A stretch of 35,031 nt of DNA from an uncultured Caldisericota bacterium (GTDB lineage: Bacteria; Caldisericota; Caldisericia; Caldisericales; Caldisericaceae), in contig CAJXKN010000005.1 of NCBI GenBank assembly GCA_913055585.1, forward strand, positions 1 through 35,031, given 5' to 3'. Of this stretch, positions 20,601 through 28,763 are shown one piece after another; the first letter of the stretch is position 1; each line of letters begins with the position of its first letter. The position numbers were made by a program, and so were the translations under genes. The notes below the pieces were generated by a model. The model was not told the DNA's origin, made no database searches, and saw only the letters and a list, made by a program, of their open reading frames with translations.

Positions 20601-20853
20601 TATCTATTACAGCAATTTTCCCATTAGTAACGGTGCAAATGCCTTGCATTGGAAAAAGATACTTTGAATTGTAATCCTCTTCATAAAGATTTGCCTCTGC
20701 AAGGGATAGTGAGCCAATAAAATCATCATTTGGGATTGCTATGTCCTGTATAACAGTAATATTTTTTATACTACTTGCATTGGTTTTTGCCGTGGGAATA
20801 CTCAATAAAAAAAGTATAATAACAACTAAAATTATACAAGTTTTCTTCATCAT
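17689..20853 (-). CDS. secreted NHL-repeat protein with NEW3/CARDB-like, cohesin-like and C-terminal copper-amine-oxidase-N-type stalk domains
   Basis: Signal peptide MMKKTCIILVVIILFLLSIPTAKTNAS; repeated NHL-type strands (PTGVAVSSGYIFVSDYFAGRIYKMD etc.); LSITDAYVKQGENASVKVVINGAKDIRGISFTLMYNPDNISFIKIEKG is cohesin-like; VVPIRVIVEALGGEVLWNDKEREVTI...DRTFVPIRFVAENLGCTVEWDKNTRTVKI is stalk-domain-like. Confidence 0.85.
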   Translation of the reverse strand: MMKKTCIILVVIILFLLSIPTAKTNASSIKNITVIQDIAIPNDDFIGSLSLAEANLYEEDYNSKYLFPMQGICTVTNGKIAVIDNSYGRIHILDSALDNVFTFGSLKRLIYPTDIAYENGIFYVSDALGGDVQVFGSNGSFMKTLGKGSLNTPTGVAVSSGYIFVSDYFAGRIYKMDTNGNIIKSVSIDYPGGLTSDSKDNIYAVSMSNKTIYKFDKNLRILLTIDGKELLFPSDVAVDMDGNIFVSDRGLSRGQNEQGKIVEYASNGAYIKTIGRVAKTYPNQKDGALLTPAGIAVDRSYNIYVMDAGYYYWDSDSEAPFGQPTGERLTVFSETGIFLEKKDFPQDAKARLTNPTSATLDGKGNIWVVNYGGFDSSELAQFSPSGTFIKRIKELNGKAFPEAFSILSDKKGKLYVGLNGGIAILNENGSLKNMIYDGRLGEIRKIIEGKDGYFYATMFNKDSIVKFDSNGNIIKIIPVCKLPSGIAEDTKGNFYISSIYDNKIHCYNNKFVEFSTIGEGGGRGKMQFYVPEDVGVDKNDDIVVTDTENGRISVFSKGGTLLYQSERIFYEIASIEIEDDTFLVTDCFHNIVRVLLEETTSTNYDFSVSLYPNKETVRPNSKINLTIDIVNTGAKSDTYNISIKDIPLQWSASLSTTTVALSPNEEKKVILSVYTGKEIGTSKVTIEISSLHNIAKFVSANITVSTNLPPELSITDAYVKQGENASVKVVINGAKDIRGISFTLMYNPDNISFIKIEKGHLFNDGLMIYKKANGKILVAVSEKGRAYTSGSGDVAVITLNGKNVSINNLILQNVIVENVLDEKINVSIGKGIFIVKPYLLLNFANGITATNQTFSFTGKVSPGSTLKINGILTHTNPDGTFHSTVILNAKKNIIEAVAIGKDGEETVVKKVVYFSGKRRIVIELQIGNPYMTVNGVKQEIDPGRGTYPVIIKGWDRTVVPIRVIVEALGGEVLWNDKEREVTIQFNGTVINLWINKPMAMVNNVPEWIDTKNHTVCPIIVNDRTFVPIRFVAENLGCTVEWDKNTRTVKITYSG

Positions 20854-20859
20854 TCTCTC

Positions 20860-23838
20860 CTATGGATAGATTTCTCCGTAATGTTTGGTTAAAATCAAGA
20901 AATCTTCTCCGTTTACGATATTATCCTTATTAAAGTCCAGCGCATCGTTGAATCCTGTATCTTCACTATTTGTTCCAAAACCCTTCTTAAATATTGCAAC
21001 ATCAGCATCATCTACTTTTTTATCATTATTTAAATCCCACATTCTTGAATAGTCTGATACTATATATTTTAGAGGTTTCATATTGAGGTATCCATCTGTG
21101 GAAGCAGGGTAAATTAGACCAGTGCCATCTTCAATTGCCTTGAAATGTATTCTTGCTATTTTGCCACTCTGTATATTACCGGATAGTGCTATATGCAGAT
21201 CGCCAGGTTGCTCAAAGCTAAAGTTTATTTGATTATCTAAAACTGATGCTCCTTTTTTAACCTCCAAAATTTTTAACATAGCAGAGTCATATTTGTAATT
21301 TATAGATAAGTTGTTGAGTGGATTTTTCAACTGAAGTTTGATATCTACCCAGAAATCTTCGCCCTTTTTTAGAAGCAATGTCTCATTATTTTCTGGTACA
21401 ATATCAATCGTATTTGCAGAAATATTTGAAACCGTAAAACTGCCACTCTTCTCACTTTTTATTATGATTGGCTTAATAGCTTTTGTTGCTTCGTCATCGT
21501 TTGCTTTTAGGTACATAATCTTATAATAATACTTTCCATTATTGAGAAAATTGTTACCAAAAATATCTCTTCCGTTAAAGATTAAACTATAATCGCCGAT
21601 GTATGCTATTGATTTATCAAATATTGTATCCAAAAACTTCCCCTCTTTATCGTAGACGTTAATTTTTATCTCGTCTGCAATATTTTCCCTGAAAGGGACA
21701 GATGTACTATTATCTTCTGTGCCCATTCCTACGGTAAAATTTATCCTGATAGGTGTATTCTCTGTAAGTAGATCACCATTTTGAGAAACATTTTCAAGAT
21801 ATGCAGGCTCCTTAAAAGAGGGAATATATACAAAAGGAATATGTAGATGAGTATCACCACTGTCTATGTATAAAAAGCCATATGCACTTTCCTCACTGTT
21901 TTTATTTGCATTAAACGTAACAGTAAAACTTTTTTCAGAGAAAGGTCCAACATAAACGTTATTCGGGTGTATAACTGTTATAGAACTATTTGAGAAACAC
22001 ATAGATGAAATGGAGAAAGATAAACTATCGTCTGAGATATTCTTGATGGTAAACTTAGCGTTTTTTTCTGTAACACCATTGCCAAACATAAATGATGCAG
22101 GTTCAACAAAAGCTTTAGAGGTAACAGCTTTCTCTACATTAATCCTTCCTGAGCCTTGCATTAGTGGAGAATATGGTTTTAGAGAATCAGGATTTGTAAG
22201 TATTTCCGCAGTATTCATCAGGAGTGCTTTAATTTCGTTTGGTTTAAGGAAACCTCTTGCCTGTTTTATTAAGGCTACGCTTCCTGTGACAAAGGGGGCT
22301 GCCATAGATGTTCCGCTCATAATAGTGGTTTTATTACCCAAAATAGTTGAGCTAATACTTACGCCTGGCGCAACAATATCCGGTTTCAAATGAAAGTCTA
22401 TAGTTGGCCCATTTGATGAAAAAGTAGACATTCTTCCCAATCCATATTTATTAACTATTTTGATGGAGTTTGTTTGCTGTTTAATATATATCCCGTCAGT
22501 ATAAGAAACGAATAAGAAAGGTATAAAATCTGTTTCATTAGGATTTGATTTGGATACAAGTGCGATAGAAGGCAAACCACTTACGTTATTAAATACAATT
22601 ACCCCCTTTGCTCCTGCCTTTTTTGCATTCAAGTCCTTATCCCCAAAATAAATTTTTCCTCTCTGTATCAACGCAATCTTTCCTTTTAAATCCTTTCCTG
22701 AGAAATCTTTTTCTTCGCCGTATCCACAGTAAACTATTCCGTAATTACCATCATTGAAAATGGGTGATTTGTCAGGGTATGTGCCTACGATAGTTTTATA
22801 TTTTAACAAGATAACACCATGCATTGCATCGTCGCTTGCTCCTACGCCAATTACATCTTTATTAGAAGCAGGAGCACTCATAGGGAATGGTACTAATTCT
22901 GACCTGCAACCTGTGTTTCCTGCTGCAGCTACAACTGTTACACCACTGGAAACGGCGTTTTCTACTGCAATTGATTCAGGGTCCGAACCATTTCCTTCAC
23001 CCCCAGGGGTTCCTATGGATATATTTATTACATTACATTTATCTTTAACAGCTTGCTCTATGCCTGCAATGATTATTGACGTGGAAGTTGTTTCATCATT
23101 TCCTTTGAATACTTTATAAGCACGGATTTTTGCATCAGGAGCAACACCGTAATGTGAACCTGCAATAATGCCTGCAACGTGTGTGCCGTGCCCATCCGTA
23201 TCCATTGGATCACTATTCATATCAGCAAAATTGTATCCTCCTATAACCTTTGAGTTAGGAAAACCTCCTCCTCCAAGTTCTTTATCATTATAATCTACAC
23301 CTGTATCAACGATACCTACTACAACACCCTTTCCTGTAATGTAGTTATTAGAAGAGTCTGTCATTCTGTTTACAATATCCGACTTTATTACTTTTGTAGC
23401 ATACGTTCTCTCAAGATATGCTTTCTTATCCTTAAAAATTCTTTTTACATTTCGCATTTGTGCAATGCTGTTGATATATTTTCCTTTTACGGTGCAAGAA
23501 AATCCATTGAAAAGATACGTATACTTAAATTTCACTTTTGCATTAAAATTCTTTATATAACTTATTGTTTGTATTTGATTTTTTTCAATCTTTTTGGCAT
23601 ATTTTTCCAGTTCATCTTTTACAAACAGAGAGAGAATTCTATATCTCACTGTTCTTTTATATAAGGCTACAGGTAGAGAGTTTAATTCAATAATAATAGG
23701 AACTTCTTCTTCCGGTGAATACGTTAAAGATGGAGAGATTTTATCATTAACAGTGCCTGTTGCTTTTACAGCAAAAAAAGCAAGACCAATTGTTAAAATT
23801 AAACTCACTGCTATGAACTTTTTAAGCTTTATCATCAT
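20860..23838 (-). CDS. secreted subtilisin-like serine protease (S8) with PA insert, cohesin-like region and C-terminal dockerin-like module
   Basis: Signal peptide; VVVGIVDTGVDYND (Asp), DTDGHGTHVAGIIAG (His), IMSGTSMAAPFVTGSVALI (Ser); C-terminus MWDLNNDKKVDDADVAIFKKGF...DALDFNKDNIVNGEDFLILTKHYG has paired Ca-binding dockerin-like loops. Start taken at MMIKLKK after an AAGAGG RBS. Confidence 0.92.
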   Translation of the reverse strand: MMIKLKKFIAVSLILTIGLAFFAVKATGTVNDKISPSLTYSPEEEVPIIIELNSLPVALYKRTVRYRILSLFVKDELEKYAKKIEKNQIQTISYIKNFNAKVKFKYTYLFNGFSCTVKGKYINSIAQMRNVKRIFKDKKAYLERTYATKVIKSDIVNRMTDSSNNYITGKGVVVGIVDTGVDYNDKELGGGGFPNSKVIGGYNFADMNSDPMDTDGHGTHVAGIIAGSHYGVAPDAKIRAYKVFKGNDETTSTSIIIAGIEQAVKDKCNVINISIGTPGGEGNGSDPESIAVENAVSSGVTVVAAAGNTGCRSELVPFPMSAPASNKDVIGVGASDDAMHGVILLKYKTIVGTYPDKSPIFNDGNYGIVYCGYGEEKDFSGKDLKGKIALIQRGKIYFGDKDLNAKKAGAKGVIVFNNVSGLPSIALVSKSNPNETDFIPFLFVSYTDGIYIKQQTNSIKIVNKYGLGRMSTFSSNGPTIDFHLKPDIVAPGVSISSTILGNKTTIMSGTSMAAPFVTGSVALIKQARGFLKPNEIKALLMNTAEILTNPDSLKPYSPLMQGSGRINVEKAVTSKAFVEPASFMFGNGVTEKNAKFTIKNISDDSLSFSISSMCFSNSSITVIHPNNVYVGPFSEKSFTVTFNANKNSEESAYGFLYIDSGDTHLHIPFVYIPSFKEPAYLENVSQNGDLLTENTPIRINFTVGMGTEDNSTSVPFRENIADEIKINVYDKEGKFLDTIFDKSIAYIGDYSLIFNGRDIFGNNFLNNGKYYYKIMYLKANDDEATKAIKPIIIKSEKSGSFTVSNISANTIDIVPENNETLLLKKGEDFWVDIKLQLKNPLNNLSINYKYDSAMLKILEVKKGASVLDNQINFSFEQPGDLHIALSGNIQSGKIARIHFKAIEDGTGLIYPASTDGYLNMKPLKYIVSDYSRMWDLNNDKKVDDADVAIFKKGFGTNSEDTGFNDALDFNKDNIVNGEDFLILTKHYGEIYP

Positions 23839-23865
23839 TATACCTCTTAAGAAATTATACAACTA

Positions 23866-23894
23866 TTGACAAAAAATCAAAGCACTTATATATT
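23866..23894 (+). promoter_or_regulatory. promoter for the HAD hydrolase gene
   Basis: TTGACA (23866-23871), 17 nt, TATATT (23889-23894); ATG at 23907 is only about 13 nt downstream of the -10. Confidence 0.6.
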
Positions 23895-23906
23895 TATATA
23901 GGATAA

Positions 23907-24551
23907 ATGATGAAAATAGACCTTATTGTTTTTGATTTTGATGGAACACTCTTTGATTCAAGCAAAGACTTAGCAAAAGCAATGAACTTTGCACTAAGAA
24001 AAGTAAACTTACCTCCTGTAAGTAAAGAAAAAGTTTGGAGCTTCACTGGAGATGGTACACCTTTGCTTATAAAAAGAATCTTAGGCAAAGAAAACGAAGG
24101 CCTGTACGATAGAGTATTTGCCTATTTTATGAACTATTATTCTCTGCATTATGCAGACTATACAAGACCTTTAGATGGCGTAGAACATTTACTTAAAAAG
24201 TTCGAAGGAAAGAAAATAGCAATACTTACAAATAAATACAAAAAATTTGTTGATAAGATACTGGATAAATTCGGGATGAGAAAGTATTTTCTTGCTGTCT
24301 ATGGGAAGGAGAGTTTTCATAAAAGTAAACCTGACCCTTATCCATTGGTTTACATAATGAATGAGCTGCAGGTAACGAATGATAAAACTATATTCGTTGG
24401 CGATAGCTTAAATGACATACTAATCTCTAAAAGTACAAATGTGAAATGCTTTATTATACCTTCAGGGGTAACACCTATGGAAAGAATTAAAGCACTTAAG
24501 CCCTTTAAAATACTTAAGAATATTAAAGAGCTTGAAAATTTTATAGAATAA
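23907..24551 (+). CDS. HAD family hydrolase (phosphoglycolate phosphatase-like)
   Basis: IVFDFDGTLFDSSKDL; IAILTNKY; KPDPYPL; IFVGDSLNDILISKS. Confidence 0.92.
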   Translation: MMKIDLIVFDFDGTLFDSSKDLAKAMNFALRKVNLPPVSKEKVWSFTGDGTPLLIKRILGKENEGLYDRVFAYFMNYYSLHYADYTRPLDGVEHLLKKFEGKKIAILTNKYKKFVDKILDKFGMRKYFLAVYGKESFHKSKPDPYPLVYIMNELQVTNDKTIFVGDSLNDILISKSTNVKCFIIPSGVTPMERIKALKPFKILKNIKELENFIE

Positions 24552-24580
24552 CATAAAATAATAAAAAGGAGGTTTTCTAT

Positions 24581-24982
24581 ATGGCATATTTACTTGTAGT
24601 AGTTTTGAATAAAACAGAGAAATTGGAAAACATACTTGAGCGTTTTGTAGATGTAGATGTAAGAGGAGCCACAATTATTGACTCTACAGGTATGGGAAGG
24701 ACTCTCGAAACAGAGATTCCTATATTTGGTACACTTCAGGAAATTTTAAATGCAGGTAAAGGAAGACGTCCAGAAAACAAAACTCTATTTACCGTCATTA
24801 AAGAGGAGAAAACATTGAGGGATGCGGAACGGGTTGTGAAAGAGGAGTTATCTGAATTTAAGGAAGCCGGCACTGGCATTATGTTTGCTCTTCCTGTATT
24901 AGATTTTACGGGTCTTTCTCCGTCGCTGAAGGAAGAGAAAAAAGCTCTGGAGGAACATCGAAAAATAGAGAAGATTATTTAG
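24581..24982 (+). CDS. PII-like (nitrogen regulatory protein P-II fold) protein
   Basis: MAYLLVVVLNKTEKLENILERFVDVDVRGATIIDSTGMGR...LFTVIKEEKTLRDAERVVKEELSEFKEAGTGIMFALPVLDFTG resembles uncharacterised PII-like proteins. Strong RBS AAAAGGAGG. Confidence 0.65.
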   Translation: MAYLLVVVLNKTEKLENILERFVDVDVRGATIIDSTGMGRTLETEIPIFGTLQEILNAGKGRRPENKTLFTVIKEEKTLRDAERVVKEELSEFKEAGTGIMFALPVLDFTGLSPSLKEEKKALEEHRKIEKII

Positions 24983-25569
24983 AAAATAGTTTTTCTGAGG
25001 GCATATCTTCGTATGTAAAAGTAAGTCAGTAACACAAGAGAACCTGCAATAATGTGGATGTTTTCATGATAAAATAGTTCAAAAGGAAAAAGGAAAAGAA
25101 ATGCTATGAATTGAGCAATTCCCTTTTTCCTTTTCTTTTTTGAGAGGATTATTAAAATTAACAAAGCAAACCATATTATTAATACCCAGATTGTTTCTCT
25201 CCAGCAGATAACACCCAGTACACCAATAGTAGAAGCAATACCCATCCCTCCTTTAAATTTATAGTATATAGGAAAGGAGTGACCTACTACTACAGCTATA
25301 CCAGCAAGAATAGCCACATCCACTGCATCCGGCATTTTAAATACAAAGGGAAGGAGCGTCAAAAGAAATCCTTTTCCTACGTCAATAATGCCCACGGCAA
25401 TACCCCACTTCATTCCCAATATTTTGGAAGTGTTGAGAGTACCAGGGTTTTTATCGCCTAATTTCCTTATATCAGTTTTCTTAACAAGATATGTAAATGT
25501 ATAAGCGGGAGAGAATGAGCCTATAAGATAAGCAATTAAAATGTAAAAAATATTTAGTGTAATAGCCAC
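24979..25569 (-). CDS. plsY: glycerol-3-phosphate acyltransferase PlsY
   Basis: YLIGSFSPAYTFTYLVKKTDIRKLGDKNPGTLNTSKILG, VVGHSFPIYYKFKGGMGIAST, five TM segments. Confidence 0.92.
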   Translation of the reverse strand: MAITLNIFYILIAYLIGSFSPAYTFTYLVKKTDIRKLGDKNPGTLNTSKILGMKWGIAVGIIDVGKGFLLTLLPFVFKMPDAVDVAILAGIAVVVGHSFPIYYKFKGGMGIASTIGVLGVICWRETIWVLIIWFALLILIILSKKKRKKGIAQFIAFLFLFPFELFYHENIHIIAGSLVLLTYFYIRRYALRKTIF

Positions 25570-26150
25570 ATTACCACCCCACTAAATATAGGAATTGTAA
25601 GATTATCATTTATTTTTAGTGAGATAAGCTCTGTAACTGTTCCTGTCAAAGCACCCAAAGTACCAGATAGAAGTGGTAATTGGAGCTTTATATGTGCCCA
25701 TATTACAACGAGAAACATTACAGAAAAGCAAGCGACAGAGCCTTCGAGACTTTTCTTTCCATTCATAATTTTTATATGCCCAAATTTTTTTCCTACCATC
25801 GTTGCAGCCATATCACCAAAAGTGTTAAACAAAATAGCTGGAATACCTATGTATCGTGGAAAGAAAGTAACAATAATTGTACACCCCATCAAGGAATATG
25901 TAGTTCCTGTGAGATCTCTTAACTCTTCTTTTTTTGCAATGAAACGCATAAATCGCGCAAAAGGCTTAAAAATGCTCTTTACTACTTCGTTTGCTTTAGG
26001 AGAAACAAGGCGGATAATATCTAATGCAAGAGAAAAGAGAAAAGCTAAAGATACAGCTAATACAACATATTTCTTTGGCCAGTAGTAATAAATAATAACT
26101 ACAGCCAGTAACGCAAGGCGATAAGTCTTTCTAAGAAAAAGTCTCTTCAT
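25554..26150 (-). CDS. diacylglycerol/dolichol/phytol kinase-like (CTP-transferase fold) membrane protein
   Basis: ELRDLTGTTYSLMGCTIIVTFFP...FNTFGDMAATMVGKKFGHIKI-NGKKSLEGSVACF matches the SEC59/DGK1/VTE5-like membrane family. Overlaps plsY. Confidence 0.8.
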   Translation of the reverse strand: MKRLFLRKTYRLALLAVVIIYYYWPKKYVVLAVSLAFLFSLALDIIRLVSPKANEVVKSIFKPFARFMRFIAKKEELRDLTGTTYSLMGCTIIVTFFPRYIGIPAILFNTFGDMAATMVGKKFGHIKIMNGKKSLEGSVACFSVMFLVVIWAHIKLQLPLLSGTLGALTGTVTELISLKINDNLTIPIFSGVVMWLLH

Positions 26151-26163
26151 TTTCTATCCCTTA

Positions 26164-26514
26164 TGGTGGAGGTGGCGGGAGTTGAACCCGCGTCCGAATA
26201 AACACATTATACTGCCAAGCTACAGGCTTAGTTGCTTTTTAATTTCTGCTTTTGTGTTAAAGCAACAAAAGCACAAAAGCATAGCCTCACTTGTTACACT
26301 GCAACTTTGGCTTGGGCGTACCTCATTGCAGGACCTGTATGCCTACGTTTTAAGCGCCCTACAGGCAAAAGCTACTTAGAACGTTAGCAGCAACTAAGCT
26401 GCTAAAGCGTAATTATAGTCAGCGTTTATTTTTTGGTGGATGTTTAAAGAGGCCAACCACCATCCTCTGCCTGCGCCAGTATAACTTGTTTATTCGTCGA
26501 ACCCCAGCACCCCC
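26164..26514 (-). ncRNA. ssrA: transfer-messenger RNA (tmRNA)
   Basis: 5' GGGGGUGCUGGGGUUCGACGAAU and 3' CGGACGCGGGUUCAACUCCCGCCACCUCCACCA; GGGGGUG pairs with CACCUCC; encoded CCA; internal tag frame complement(26394..26423) reads (N)ADYNYALAA* (GCT GAC TAT AAT TAC GCT TTA GCA GCT TAG). Confidence 0.96.
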
Positions 26515-26526
26515 AATGGCAATTAC

Positions 26527-26554
26527 ATTATATAATTTTTTGCGTTTTTTTCAA
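26527..26554 (-). promoter_or_regulatory. promoter for ssrA
   Basis: Minus strand: TTGAAA, 16 nt, TATAAT, 12 nt upstream of the tmRNA 5' end. Confidence 0.65.
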
Positions 26555-26556
26555 GT

Positions 26557-27951
26557 TTATCTGTGTAGTTTGATATCCCACCAGGGTGTTTCAGAAATCC
26601 TGATTTCGTTTTGCTCTATTTGAATAGCAGAGAAAAAAGAAGTGCTATTTAACAAATACTTATTATTTACTTCTATATCTAATGTGAGCTCTTTAGATTT
26701 GCCTCTCAAATTATCAGATGAAGTGAAGATTCTTTTTCCGTTGTTAGTAAGTTGCACAGAGAGTTTTTTAGTAATATTTCTTGTAATTGCAATTTTGTAC
26801 TTCGGAGCATTTGAAAAAGTCATATCAGTACGTTCTGGATACAAAAATATGTAGAGCTTGCTAAACCAAGGGATTCCTCTGTAAAGCCTTATATAGAAGT
26901 CTGTGTATTTCTCTCCTTTACTAATTTTTGCTGACTCTATAAAAGGTGTGATATGAAACTTTTCCATTTCTTCTCTTGTCCACAACGGCAAAGGAGAATC
27001 AGTTTTTTCTTCATTAAATTTAAGAAAAATTTCATTCTTTCGTACAAATGAATACATAAAATCAGGATTTGTTTCTACTTGGCTTTTATGATTTTTAATT
27101 GCTTTTTCTTTTTTTAATTCTTCTCTTTTATTCAAACTAACGATATACCAATTTTTATTAATGTTTCTTACATACGTCGGTGGAGTAAGATACAGATTAT
27201 AATGAAGCCCCTTTGGTACTGGCCAGCTCTCTGAATGCACAAAGTATGTATATTCTTCCGGATGAATAGCATTTCTTAAATTAAACAGTGCTGCTTCAGT
27301 AAATAATCCTGTAGCTCTGTGGTCTGAATTTAAGTCAGAAGTTGGAGGGAAGAATATTTTTGTTGGCTTAAAAGAGGAAATAATATTTTCAAGCAAAGCC
27401 AACTCATTTGTTGCTGTAAAAGGAATACCTGTTTCGTATGCAGTCTTGTAAAATGTATCGCTATGCATTGTAATACCTGAAAAATACGGACGGTTATTGA
27501 AATGATCCGTCCAGATTTTCAATGTGCCAAAGTCTGGAAATCCCAAAAAGATTAAGTCGTTTCTCTTTAATCCTAAAGATTCCATTGCATTAACCGCTTC
27601 ATAGTATCTTGTCTTCCCTAATGCTATTGCTCCGGCAGGAGTAGGTGCGTGAATGAGCTGTTTTTTGATCATAGTACTTGTATTGTGTGAGCCGTACGTG
27701 GCGTAAATAATTTTTACTTTTGCTCCTTTTTCTATACATTTTTCTATCACGCCGCTTGCAGCAAGTGCTGCATCATCTGGATGTGGGGAGATAATAAGTA
27801 CTCTATCATTTTTGCTAAACTGTATTTCTGGAAAACTTGAAACATTTTTGTACAAGGGTGCAAGTGTCTTGGATGGAAAGGAAAATAGAGAAAAGGCTTC
27901 TGCTGCGTAGAATATAATGATATATATAATAATTTTTTTTAGTTTTTTCAT
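26557..27951 (-). CDS. PIG-L/LmbE-type deacetylase family protein with N-terminal signal/anchor and C-terminal extension
   Basis: RVLIISPHPDDAALAASGVIEKCIEKGAKVKIIYATYG (HPDD); FPPTSDLNSDHRATGLFTEAAL; N-terminal KKLKKIIIYIIIFYAAEAFSLFSF. Confidence 0.9.
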   Translation of the reverse strand: MKKLKKIIIYIIIFYAAEAFSLFSFPSKTLAPLYKNVSSFPEIQFSKNDRVLIISPHPDDAALAASGVIEKCIEKGAKVKIIYATYGSHNTSTMIKKQLIHAPTPAGAIALGKTRYYEAVNAMESLGLKRNDLIFLGFPDFGTLKIWTDHFNNRPYFSGITMHSDTFYKTAYETGIPFTATNELALLENIISSFKPTKIFFPPTSDLNSDHRATGLFTEAALFNLRNAIHPEEYTYFVHSESWPVPKGLHYNLYLTPPTYVRNINKNWYIVSLNKREELKKEKAIKNHKSQVETNPDFMYSFVRKNEIFLKFNEEKTDSPLPLWTREEMEKFHITPFIESAKISKGEKYTDFYIRLYRGIPWFSKLYIFLYPERTDMTFSNAPKYKIAITRNITKKLSVQLTNNGKRIFTSSDNLRGKSKELTLDIEVNNKYLLNSTSFFSAIQIEQNEIRISETPWWDIKLHR

Positions 27952-27967
27952 TTATATTGATGGAAAA

Positions 27968-28675
27968 TTATACAAGAAGAACTGCTAAAATCCCTGTAAG
28001 AAAGATTCCATCAAATGTACCAGCACCCCCAATACTTGCGATAGGAGCACCAAGATCATTTATTCTACTGATATTCATAAGGTCAGCACCAATTAATGTA
28101 CCCATTGTGCCGCCAATGTAAGCTACTATTGAAGGGTTATGCCAGGCAAGTATCAATGCGGTGAGTGCCGCAATGATAGGAGGAATGAAGGTAGGAATTG
28201 CAATGCCCAGTCCTTTTACGGGCCGTGCGAAGCGATAGCAAACTGCTGCTACAATGGTAACAGCAATAAGGGAAGCAAAAAATAACCAGATTCTACCCAT
28301 AGCAAGTAAACGGATAAGTTCATAGAGAGAAACAGAAGCTGGAACAAGTGCACCTCCAACGTTCATTGCAACAACCGTTTCCTTTTTATCAATAATAGGA
28401 ATTCTGTATCTAATACCATAAAAAGAGACTTCTTTTTCACTGACGAATTCGTTACTTGAGCCGATCTTTTTCACGGGAATATTTATCATACTTCCGATAA
28501 GCGCAAGGAATAAAAGTGAGTATCCAGCAAAAGGAGAAAGTCCAAGTTTTGCAAATGCCCCTACTATACCTCCTACGTATAAAAAGGAAAGGACTGGCAA
28601 AAGCAATATAACCAATAGAAAAAGAACTAAGTAAAAAGGTAAGTCTATCGGTAAGAAATTATAATTTCTATTCAT
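27968..28675 (-). CDS. DUF1614 family membrane protein
   Basis: LPFYLVLFLLVILLLPVLSFLYVGGIVGAFAKLGLSPFAGYSLLFLALIGSMINIPVKKI...GGTMGTLIGADLMNI...GAPIASIGGAGTFDGIFLTGILAVLL. Confidence 0.85.
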   Translation of the reverse strand: MNRNYNFLPIDLPFYLVLFLLVILLLPVLSFLYVGGIVGAFAKLGLSPFAGYSLLFLALIGSMINIPVKKIGSSNEFVSEKEVSFYGIRYRIPIIDKKETVVAMNVGGALVPASVSLYELIRLLAMGRIWLFFASLIAVTIVAAVCYRFARPVKGLGIAIPTFIPPIIAALTALILAWHNPSIVAYIGGTMGTLIGADLMNISRINDLGAPIASIGGAGTFDGIFLTGILAVLLV

Positions 28676-28763
28676 ATATTCACTCCTATTTTTTTAAATA
28701 TTATAAAACAAAAATAAAATTTTAAAAGTTACCTGTTGTAGAATGATAAAATAGTTCCTAAAT

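Noticed and set aside
17689-20853. Internal repetitiveness considered as a DNA repeat or CRISPR-like array
   Set aside because: The periodicity is protein-level (NHL blades) with diverged DNA; no identical direct repeats with uniform spacers.
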